In this document: positions 1 through 5,223 of the stretch, one piece after another
How positions within the stretch are numbered: the stretch's first letter is position 1
Layout: every line of letters starts with the position of its first letter
NCBI GenBank assembly: GCA_028821815.1
Contig: JAPKEY010000110.1
Span: 1-5,223 of the forward strand
Direction: 5' to 3'
DNA: 5,223 nt
DNA from: Candidatus Poseidoniales archaeon
Lineage (GTDB): Archaea > Thermoplasmatota > Poseidoniia > Poseidoniales > Thalassarchaeaceae
Program-made: the position numbers and the translations under genes
Notes under the pieces: generated by a model
What the model was told of the DNA's origin: nothing
Databases searched by the model: none
The model's input: the letters and a program-made list of their open reading frames with translations, nothing else

Positions 1-1
1 T

Positions 2-316
2 TGGAATGGCAGTACGGAGAACATCGGCGTAGAGTTCACAATGAAACTCAAAGGCGAAGATGGGTTCTTTTTTGGTGGAGAAGATGCGCTATTCGGTTTG
101 TACTACTCACATCTTGAGAATGCGTCAGAATACAATGCATCCGTCACATTCCCAGTTCTCAACCAAACCGCCTTTGACGACATCACCGGCGGTGGCGGTG
201 GCGGCGGTGGCGATGATGACAGTGGCATGTTGCCCGGCTTCACCTCGATGATTGGAATTGGTGGATTGGCTGCAGCCGCTCTACTTCGACCTAGCAAAAC
301 CGAAGATGAAGAGTGA
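2..316 (+). CDS. C-terminal part of a secreted, glycosylated surface protein with a PGF-CTERM-type sorting tail (5' end outside window)
   Basis: The reading frame is open to the left edge (first full codon at base 2), so the ATG at 41 is probably internal and the gene is 5'-truncated; 104 residues are visible. The ectodomain remnant carries four N-X-S/T sequons (NGS, NAS, NAS, NQT) within about 60 residues, as expected for a surface protein N-glycosylated by the archaeal AglB pathway. A run of eight glycines (bases 188-211) and an Asp triplet form a flexible linker. Then come LPGF (PGF at 233-241), a hydrophobic Gly/Ala-rich segment of about 15 residues, and the tail RPSKTEDEE. This order matches PGF-CTERM signals, which in haloarchaea are processed by archaeosortase ArtA and lipid-anchored. 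The final tail is acidic rather than the usual basic cluster. The function of the missing ectodomain cannot be judged. The gene ends one base from the hisS stop on the other strand. Confidence 0.8.
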   Translation, partial: WNGSTENIGVEFTMKLKGEDGFFFGGEDALFGLYYSHLENASEYNASVTFPVLNQTAFDDITGGGGGGGGDDDSGMLPGFTSMIGIGGLAAAALLRPSKTEDEE

Positions 317-317
317 T

Positions 318-1628
318 TCACGCGCGTAGTTGCGCGAGTGCCTCGGCAATCGCTTCTACATTCAGTGCACACTGAGCCTGCTCTCCGTCAGATAAACGCT
401 TGACTGTGGCTTCACCCGCTTCCAAATCACGCGGTCCCACAATCAATGCAAAGGCTGCACCAGCACTGTCAGCCCAACCCATGGAACGCCCCAGATTGCG
501 TTCGCGTAATTCCAAGAGAACTCGTTCTCCCGAAGCGCGCAATCCGGCGACAAGCCCGAGAACATTGTTGGAATCAATCTTGAATGGAATCACGGCCAAA
601 CTACCGGGTCCAGATGATTCACCTGGAACTACCTCAGTACGGTCCAAGCGTTCGGCCTGCTTCTCAAGTGCAATCAGTACTCGGTCAAAGCCGAGACCAA
701 ATCCACAACATGGATCAAGTTCATCCAAGTCAAAGAGGTGCATCAAGCGGTACGAACCGCCTCCAAGAACTTGGCATTCTCCACCAAGTTCAGCGACTTC
801 AAACTCGAATACCATGCCCGTATAGTAATCCAATCCACGGGCCACGGTGAGATCAATGGTGGTTTCAGGCATGTCAGGAACAAGTCCTGCCAAACTGCAC
901 ATCATCTCACCAAGAGAATCCAAACTGTCGGTCGCAATACCCATCTCCTCGAGCATGGCTCGAGCTGCGGGCATGACATCGGTGCCACCGGATAGGGATG
1001 CAAAAGCCTCCAACTTAGCGGCAGCATCTGCGGTCACGCCTTTGCCTTCCAAACCTGCAAAGTCGCCCTTGTCCAATAGACGCATTACATCGCGGCGACT
1101 GTCTTCAGGAATGGCTAAACCAGCGAGTAGATCATTGAGAATACCAACATGACCGATTTTCATCGTCCAATCTGTGACTTCCGCAGCGCGCATCAGTGAG
1201 ATGGCAAATGCAACGACCTCGGCCTCCACAAGCGGTCCAGATGCACCAATAATTTCGCAACCATATTGCCAGAATTCACGATATCGTGCAGTTTTGAACT
1301 CCTCATATCGGAAGCATGAGCCGTAATAGGCCAAACGCATTGGTTTGGGCACGGAACGCATCTCATTGGCGACCATGCGCATGACTGGTGCGGTCAATTC
1401 AGGTCGTAGCGTGAGTGGGCGACCGCCCTTGTCCTCAAACGCATAAAGTTCGCCGACAACCGCATCTCCCGACTTAGCCGTAAACAAATCTAAGCTCTCA
1501 AATGTAGGTGTGGCAACGCGCTGAAATCCATGGCGTGCAGCCTGTTCATTACACAATCTTTCGAGCGCTGTGCGTCGTGCCATCTCGGCTGGACCGAAGT
1601 CGCGAGTACCGCGTGGGCGCTGGAACAT
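318..1628 (-). CDS. hisS: Histidine--tRNA ligase (histidyl-tRNA synthetase)
   Basis: This class II aminoacyl-tRNA synthetase charges tRNA-His with histidine in the cytoplasm. Counting from the chosen ATG (436 aa, normal family length), the N-terminus has the hallmark RPRGTRDF. A motif 1 region with LRPELTAPVMR follows at about 74-84. Motif 2 has FRYE (106-109) and REFWQ (117-121). The histidine-specific motif RGLDYYTG is at 264-271, and motif 3 GFGLGFDR at 309-316. A C-terminal anticodon-binding domain runs from about 344 to the end, with SMGWADSAGAAFALIVG and the expected DGEQ turn. All catalytic signatures look intact. An in-frame GTG at 1649 would add seven residues (VCAREAL). I prefer the ATG at 1628 because family members usually start two or three residues before RPRG. 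No Shine-Dalgarno is obvious before either start. The gene is last in the minus-strand run, 46 nt after the GtrA-like gene stop, and converges on the surface-protein gene. Confidence 0.97.
   Translation of the reverse strand: MFQRPRGTRDFGPAEMARRTALERLCNEQAARHGFQRVATPTFESLDLFTAKSGDAVVGELYAFEDKGGRPLTLRPELTAPVMRMVANEMRSVPKPMRLAYYGSCFRYEEFKTARYREFWQYGCEIIGASGPLVEAEVVAFAISLMRAAEVTDWTMKIGHVGILNDLLAGLAIPEDSRRDVMRLLDKGDFAGLEGKGVTADAAAKLEAFASLSGGTDVMPAARAMLEEMGIATDSLDSLGEMMCSLAGLVPDMPETTIDLTVARGLDYYTGMVFEFEVAELGGECQVLGGGSYRLMHLFDLDELDPCCGFGLGFDRVLIALEKQAERLDRTEVVPGESSGPGSLAVIPFKIDSNNVLGLVAGLRASGERVLLELRERNLGRSMGWADSAGAAFALIVGPRDLEAGEATVKRLSDGEQAQCALNVEAIAEALAQLRA
321..336. repeat. Short GC inverted repeat at the convergent junction
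   Basis: CGCGC (321-325) and GCGCG (332-336) flank a six-base spacer, giving a 5-bp stem that a G-U pair could extend by one. It begins just past the stop of the surface-protein gene and lies inside the last codons of hisS. It has no U-rich run after it on either strand, so a terminator role is only a possibility, and the hisS codons alone could explain it. Confidence 0.25.
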
Positions 1629-1636
1629 CAGCGCTT

Positions 1637-1661
1637 CGCGCGCGCACACGACTCTTCAATC
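1637..1661 (-). other. Leader element before hisS: GATTGAAG, nine bases, CG-alternating tract
   Basis: In the 46-nt leader between the upstream GtrA-like gene and hisS, the minus strand reads GATTGAAG (1661-1654), nine bases, then CGCGCGCG (1644-1637). The same arrangement with the same nine-base spacing precedes the other GtrA-like gene. The CG tract continues into a possible small hairpin (GCGC, five-base loop, GCGC) just before the ATG. Whether it acts as a transcription, RNA or translation signal cannot be told from one window, and chance is not excluded. Confidence 0.35.
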
Positions 1662-1674
1662 TGAGGGGCGACGT

Positions 1675-2148
1675 TTAGACCTCAGAGGCGTCTTCTAGGG
1701 GAAATGCAACAAAGCGGAGACCTACGAAATAAAACAGTCCGAAGACACAGTTGTTGATGACCCAAGCCAATTGATATTGAATCTCAAACGTGTTGATGAG
1801 TCCTGAAATAGTGAGTGTGGACAATACTAGGATTATTGAATATACGAAAATGACCCAATACAAACTCTCGCCATACGGGGCTGTTGATTTGAATGTAAAT
1901 CTGCGATGAACATAGTGCGCTTCAATCGTGCCGATGATGAAGGAGAAAAACCATGCCATTTCAGCTGTATATGTGTTCATCGGATCTAGCCAATAGAAGA
2001 GTTGGTAGACACTGAACATGAAGACTGAATTTAGACAAGCGATGGTGAAATATCGAACGAAATCTTGAGAGAATTGTTCTTTCCCATATACCTTTGATTT
2101 GAAATCAGCAATGGCATTTGATACACGAGGGATTGGATTCACACTCAT
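1675..2148 (-). CDS. GtrA-like four-helix membrane protein (paralogue 1)
   Basis: This is a predicted integral membrane protein of 157 aa with four hydrophobic segments at about 31-53, 62-77, 96-118 and 126-147. HRRFTF (81-86) follows the second segment, where GtrA family proteins (Pfam GtrA/DPMS-like) carry their N/H-R-x-W/F-T/V-F signature. Known members assist transfer of polyprenyl-phosphate-linked sugars across the membrane, or are poorly characterised; the substrate here is unknown. It is about 44% identical by hand count, without gaps over the membrane core, to the gene directly upstream, so the two are tandem paralogues. A TTG at 2196 would add 16 residues (starting MKWYSRARAT if used). 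I chose the ATG at 2148 because it aligns residue for residue with the paralogue N-terminus, leaving a 62-nt leader. The C-terminus is short and acidic (LEDASEV). Confidence 0.72.
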   Translation of the reverse strand: MSVNPIPRVSNAIADFKSKVYGKEQFSQDFVRYFTIACLNSVFMFSVYQLFYWLDPMNTYTAEMAWFFSFIIGTIEAHYVHRRFTFKSTAPYGESLYWVIFVYSIILVLSTLTISGLINTFEIQYQLAWVINNCVFGLFYFVGLRFVAFPLEDASEV

Positions 2149-2169
2149 GCCCGCAGTCAGCCCTTTAGT

Positions 2170-2198
2170 CGCGCGCGCGCGTGAATACCACTTCAATC
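2170..2198 (-). other. Leader element before GtrA-like paralogue 1: GATTGAAG, nine bases, long CG-alternating tract
   Basis: On the minus strand GATTGAAG (2198-2191) is followed by nine bases and then six CG repeats (2181-2170), a strictly alternating purine-pyrimidine tract of 12 bases. Order and spacing match the element in front of hisS. A C-rich stretch precedes both copies (CACCCTGCT here, CGCCCCTCA there). If translation began at the TTG inside GATTGAAG this would be coding (KWYSRARAT), but the paralogue alignment argues for the later ATG. Function unknown. Confidence 0.35.
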
Positions 2199-2210
2199 AG
2201 CAGGGTGCCA

Positions 2211-2687
2211 TTATTCTTCTAAATCCATTTCAGGAGGGAAGGCTAACAAGCGAAGACCGAGGAACATCATGAAACCGAATGCGCACATGTTGATTGCCCA
2301 AGCGATTCTGTGATGTACATCGAAAACGTATACCAAGATATGCTCTGAAATAGTTGACAATACACCGATTACACCGTAGACAATGAATGCCCAATACAAG
2401 CTCTCCTTGTAATCTACATTTGATTTGAAAGTCAATGCTCGATGCATGAAGTGGGCTTCAAAAGAACCGATGAGATATGCAACCGACCATGCAACAGTGG
2501 CTGGATAAATTGTCCACGTATCCATCCAATAAATCGCTTCATACAACGTCCAGAAAAAGATGCCATTGAAGATGGCAACGCCGAGGTATCGTATGTATTC
2601 ACGCATCAATCGTCGAATGTCATAATCGGCTGACTTCAAGCCATCCTTCGCACGTTTTACACGATCTTTTGGATTTTCAAGCATCAT
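2211..2687 (-). CDS. GtrA-like four-helix membrane protein (paralogue 2)
   Basis: This is a predicted 158-aa membrane protein with a charged N-terminal stretch of about 30 residues (KDRVKRAKDGLK), four hydrophobic segments, and HRALTF (about 82-87) after segment two at the GtrA signature position. It shares EAH..HR..TFKS, ESLYW and the closing GLR..AFP with the downstream paralogue, pointing to duplication followed by divergence. In GtrA families the role is membrane movement or transfer of polyprenyl-linked sugars; this is family inference only. The start is ambiguous among a GTG at 2693 and adjacent ATGs at 2687 and 2684. I chose 2687 because its ATGA overlaps the upstream stop by four bases, a typical coupled junction; the ATG at 2684 would align exactly with the paralogue start. 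The upstream bases GAGTGGTC are at best a weak ribosome binding site. The C-terminus is acidic (EMDLEE). Confidence 0.75.
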   Translation of the reverse strand: MMLENPKDRVKRAKDGLKSADYDIRRLMREYIRYLGVAIFNGIFFWTLYEAIYWMDTWTIYPATVAWSVAYLIGSFEAHFMHRALTFKSNVDYKESLYWAFIVYGVIGVLSTISEHILVYVFDVHHRIAWAINMCAFGFMMFLGLRLLAFPPEMDLEE

Positions 2688-3217
2688 GACCACTCAATAT
2701 CTGCCCAATCATCATCTTCTTGGCCAGCATCCCACTTGATGTCGTCGGCCTCTGTATCTCCATGTAATTGTACAGCCACAGGGGCTGCTTCTGGAATGAT
2801 GTCATCTGCGATACCGGCGATATCCAAACTGTCGACTAGGACACCCACATTCGCGACAGGTGTCACAAGCATCTCGTCAGATTGAACCACACTCCCTTCG
2901 AGAACGGCTGTACCTGTTGCATCAGTGACTCCAAGATTACCAAATGCAGAGTTGAGGGCCGTTTTTTCAACAGGAGGGGGAGCTTGTGCCTTACGCAGAG
3001 ACAATTCCCTCGCAGCCTCAAGTCGATGTTGCTCACGTATTTTCGCATCTTCCTCAATAAATGCTTCACGAATATCGCGTTCACGAATTCGACGCTTCAT
3101 TTCGAGGAGGGATCGCAACGATGGTCGATCCCAGCCTTTCCAGAATTTCCAACAAATTGGAATCAATATCAAGGCCACGAGGACCACAATCAAAATCCAC
3201 TCTTTGATGGTCGGCAC
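2684..3217 (-). CDS. Single-span membrane protein with charged helix and acidic tryptophan-containing tail, unknown function
   Basis: I do not recognise a family. The 177-aa protein starts with one hydrophobic helix (about residues 7-23, ILIVVLVALILIPICW). KFWKGWDR follows, so by the positive-inside rule the rest should face the cytoplasm. Residues about 34-76 are dense in Arg, Lys and Glu and could form a long, possibly coiled-coil helix. A proline hinge (APPPV, 79-83) leads to a low-complexity Val/Ala/Asp-rich region. The end is strongly acidic with spaced tryptophans (KWDAGQEDDDWADIEWS), resembling a docking peptide. The start is a GTG at 3217. A GGCGGTG sits only two bases upstream, which is close for a ribosome binding site. 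It lies 24 nt after nnr in the same reading frame, with only the nnr TGA separating them. Its stop overlaps the next gene, implying co-translation with the GtrA-like protein. Confidence 0.7.
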   Translation of the reverse strand: MPTIKEWILIVVLVALILIPICWKFWKGWDRPSLRSLLEMKRRIRERDIREAFIEEDAKIREQHRLEAARELSLRKAQAPPPVEKTALNSAFGNLGVTDATGTAVLEGSVVQSDEMLVTPVANVGVLVDSLDIAGIADDIIPEAAPVAVQLHGDTEADDIKWDAGQEDDDWADIEWS

Positions 3218-3241
3218 GACACCGCCAATCGCTTCTACTTC

Positions 3242-4774
3242 TCAAGCGTCGCGGTCTGTGTCTTGACCAGTCCATTTGGCCAAGGTGCGGGCAATGTGGG
3301 ATGGGACATCACTCGCAGACAATCCCGGTCCATATTCAAGGGCGGCGGATGCCCCTGCAGTTCGCAGAAGTGCACAACCTAAACGTGAGGCCGCCCAAGG
3401 ACTCATCCCTTGAGCAATGAGTCCAGCAATGCAACCACTGAGCAAGTCCCCAGTACCTCCAACAGACATTCTAGCGTGACCTCCTGTGGCAAAACAACGG
3501 CGACCACCCGGTGCCCACAATGCATCCTCTGCACCTGTGCGTACGATGACACAGGATTCATCCTCTACAACTCGAGAAATTCCATCTCGGCGGGCGCGGA
3601 TCTGCAGAATTTCTGCTGGGTCTGATGCACCCAACCAGTGGGCCATCTCATCGGCATGTGGTGTGACCACGCCAACCATACCCGTGGGCCAAGCATGTGA
3701 GGGAAGAGCGCGAATGGCATCAGCATCAATGACAAGGGGAATATTTGCCTCCACGAGTTTCTCGATGATTTCACACACCGCATCAATCGAGGCATCCTCT
3801 CGACCCAAACCAGGACCGATGAGAACCGCTTGACAACCGCGTCCGTTGAGAACACGATCTAAAATCGAACCCACGGAGAGGCTCGTCAAATGTGTAGTGT
3901 CGGGGATTGATTCAGAAATCAAAGAAAGCGGCCATTCAGCACGTTCTACTGCATCTGATGGCATAGCGAGATGAATGAGGTCACAACCGCTTCTTTCAGC
4001 AGCGAGTCCGGCTAAAATTGGGGCGCCATGGTACGGTCCACCACCAATGATGAGCAGGCGACCACGGTCACCTTTTCGCGCATCAGCACGAAGGGGTGGA
4101 TGGCGTCGAGCATCACCCGGTCCGCAATCTTCGACACGGGCGGACCAAGGTAAATTGGCTGTATGAATTTCGCCAACATCAGATTGTACTTGTCCATCCA
4201 CATCACGTAATGCCCATTTTTCAGCGTGATAGGTCACTGTCGCTGTCGCTTTGATGACATCAGGTCCTCCGAGTCCAGTGGGCATATCACAAGCCAATAC
4301 GGGGGATTCTCGACCTCGACTTTCTGCCAACCAATTGCGAACATTGGCAACATCTCCACGGAGGTGTATGCCAGCATGTCCGGGTCCGGCTCCGACCAAA
4401 CAATCAACGATGAGTGCAGGATGGCCTGTACCCATTGTCGACTGAACCTCAGGCCAAATCGATAGGGGGATATCTGCCGCACTGCACCGCTCTCTGTAAT
4501 TTTGAGCCGCTGCACCTCGCTGAATCAAATGTGTCGCCAGCAAGCGTACATCGACTCCTTCCTCGACCAATCCCAAGGCTGCGGCAAAGCCATCTCCGCC
4601 ATTGTTACCCGGTCCACACATAATCCAGATTGGGCCACGGCGCTTGTTGGTGGATTCGAGCATTCTGATGGCTTGTGCTGCCAAACCTTGGCCTGCCGCT
4701 TCCATCAGATTTGATACGTCAATGCCGAAGGCTGCAGCGTTGTCGTCAAACACGCCGACCTCAGCCCAGTGCAT
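3242..4774 (-). CDS. nnr: Bifunctional NAD(P)H-hydrate repair enzyme (epimerase + ADP-dependent dehydratase)
   Basis: The enzyme repairs hydrated NADH and NADPH: the N-terminal YjeF_N domain interconverts R and S hydrates, and the C-terminal ribokinase-like domain dehydrates the S form using ADP. Counting from the chosen ATG (510 aa, normal for the fusion), the epimerase half shows LMEAAG (about 23-28), CGPGNNGGDG (53-62), VDCLVGAG with D124, and CDMPTG with D163 matching the catalytic DIPSG motif. The dehydratase half begins near 231 (RGRLLIIGGG). It has GPGLGR (320-325), VIDADAIRAL (348-357), TPHADEM (371-377) and GGTGD (439-443) with the catalytic Asp. Two variations stand out: VRTG where most homologues have LKG, and a shortened lead-in to GGTGD. 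An in-frame GTG at 4816 would add 14 residues. The ATG at 4774 is preferred because family proteins start close to this point. It sits 49 nt after the upstream membrane gene. Confidence 0.95.
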   Translation of the reverse strand: MHWAEVGVFDDNAAAFGIDVSNLMEAAGQGLAAQAIRMLESTNKRRGPIWIMCGPGNNGGDGFAAALGLVEEGVDVRLLATHLIQRGAAAQNYRERCSAADIPLSIWPEVQSTMGTGHPALIVDCLVGAGPGHAGIHLRGDVANVRNWLAESRGRESPVLACDMPTGLGGPDVIKATATVTYHAEKWALRDVDGQVQSDVGEIHTANLPWSARVEDCGPGDARRHPPLRADARKGDRGRLLIIGGGPYHGAPILAGLAAERSGCDLIHLAMPSDAVERAEWPLSLISESIPDTTHLTSLSVGSILDRVLNGRGCQAVLIGPGLGREDASIDAVCEIIEKLVEANIPLVIDADAIRALPSHAWPTGMVGVVTPHADEMAHWLGASDPAEILQIRARRDGISRVVEDESCVIVRTGAEDALWAPGGRRCFATGGHARMSVGGTGDLLSGCIAGLIAQGMSPWAASRLGCALLRTAGASAALEYGPGLSASDVPSHIARTLAKWTGQDTDRDA

Positions 4775-4823
4775 GCACCAGCGAGCGGGCTCACGGCCAC
4801 GATTCTCGGCTTCCACGAAGAGT

Positions 4824-5223
4824 CTAGGATAGTTCCGCGTCCATCAGGTCTTCGGATGATGCGTGGTGTTCCCAGCCTTCAAAGATGTCACCTACAACAC
4901 CGATGAGATCATCGTCACCACCGGCCAACATCGAGATGTCTGCACCAGCTCCAGCACCCTCTGGCACGTTTCGATACAACGGGCGTGCCACGAGAATGTG
5001 ATTGAATCCAATGAAGATACTACCAACAACACCCCAGAAGAGTAAGATGATGGTCAAACCATGTGGATTGCTTGGGTTCCAAACATCGGGAGTGTTAGCA
5101 ATCATATCACCAAAGTAAGAGACAAGGAGAACGGTGAATAGCACTGGGAAGGCGATGAACATGGTGAAATCCCACCAACGGCCGATCCATACATCATTAT
5201 CACCGGTATTGATGAAATCATCA
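4824..5223 (-). CDS. C-terminal part of a multi-spanning membrane protein, possibly an SNF/NSS-type sodium-dependent transporter (5' end outside window)
   Basis: The frame is open to the right edge (first full codon at 5222), so the ATG at 5162 is internal: residues DDFINTGDNDVWIGRWWDFT lie before it without a stop. The visible 132 residues hold two hydrophobic helices (about 21-40 and 56-75) joined by a polar loop (NTPDVWNPSNPHG). A roughly 50-residue soluble tail follows, rich in Asp and Glu (GGDDD, SSEDLMDAE). The WIGRWWDF...FPVLF stretch before a helix resembles the region ahead of a late transmembrane helix in sodium:neurotransmitter-symporter-family transporters, which is my best guess. 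No substrate-site residues are in view, so another polytopic family is possible. It is the most upstream gene of the minus-strand run, with its TAG 49 nt before the nnr ATG. Confidence 0.6.
   Translation of the reverse strand, partial: DDFINTGDNDVWIGRWWDFTMFIAFPVLFTVLLVSYFGDMIANTPDVWNPSNPHGLTIILLFWGVVGSIFIGFNHILVARPLYRNVPEGAGAGADISMLAGGDDDLIGVVGDIFEGWEHHASSEDLMDAELS

Noticed and set aside
188..211. GGY triplet run as a microsatellite-like repeat
   Set aside because: It is in frame and encodes a Gly8 linker at the normal place before a sorting tail; it needs no separate explanation.
103..372. Minus-strand frame of 89 codons across the left junction, with a proline run
   Set aside because: The proline run is the reverse reading of the glycine-linker codons of the surface protein, and it overlaps both real genes.
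400..1152. Several plus-strand open frames of 85-141 codons opposite hisS
   Set aside because: They are antisense to an unmistakable histidyl-tRNA synthetase, have low-complexity Ser/Pro/Arg composition and no domain motifs.
1277..1288. Perfect 12-base palindrome CACGATATCGTG
   Set aside because: It lies inside hisS at the conserved motif 2 codons (RYRE), which explain the bases; no paired sites or gene start nearby suggest an operator.
2882..3382. Plus-strand frame of 166 codons spanning the nnr/membrane-protein junction
   Set aside because: It is antisense to two supported genes, is rich in Cys/Arg/Phe without pattern, and matches no recognisable family.
5160..5162. ATG at 5162 as the start of the right-edge membrane protein
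   Set aside because: The frame continues upstream without a stop to the window edge with protein-like sequence (WIGRWWDF), so this Met is most likely internal.
1..5223. tRNA genes, CRISPR arrays, insertion sequences, attachment sites, phage or defence genes
   Set aside because: No cloverleaf, regularly spaced repeats, transposase-like or defence-like protein, or terminal inverted repeats were seen; nearly all bases are covered by the seven genes.

Overview
The window looks like a compact archaeal chromosome segment, most probably from a marine Group II-type euryarchaeon (Poseidoniales or a relative). This assignment is inference. It rests on a secreted protein ending in a PGF-CTERM-type archaeal sorting tail, dense N-glycosylation sequons, several small membrane proteins with acidic C-termini, minimal intergenic DNA, and the lack of strong Shine-Dalgarno sequences in front of most starts. 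No marker in the window fixes the lineage.

Layout. On the + strand, the left edge holds only the C-terminal end of a surface protein: a glycosylation-rich ectodomain, a Gly8 linker and a PGF-CTERM tail. It meets a long minus-strand gene run tail to tail, with one base between the two stop codons. In transcription order (right to left), that run is: the C-terminal end of a multi-spanning membrane protein, possibly a sodium:neurotransmitter-symporter-type transporter, cut by the right edge; nnr, the bifunctional NAD(P)H-hydrate epimerase/dehydratase; an unrecognised single-span membrane protein with a charged helix and an acidic tryptophan-containing tail; two tandem GtrA-like four-helix membrane proteins that are clear paralogues; and hisS, histidyl-tRNA synthetase.

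The minus-strand genes are separated by overlaps or gaps of about 60 nt or less, so they probably form one co-transcribed unit. Apart from co-location of two housekeeping functions (nicotinamide cofactor repair and tRNA charging) with membrane proteins, no shared pathway is evident. The GtrA-like pair suggests membrane handling of lipid-linked sugars, which would fit the glycosylated surface protein next door, but that link is speculative.

No RNA gene, CRISPR array, insertion sequence or phage gene was seen, and there is no gene-free stretch longer than about 65 nt. The least explained structure is a short shared element (GATTGAAG, nine bases, then a CG-alternating tract). It occurs in the two longest leaders, before the second GtrA-like gene and before hisS, with a looser match at the convergent junction. 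I found no convincing new defence or mobile system here.
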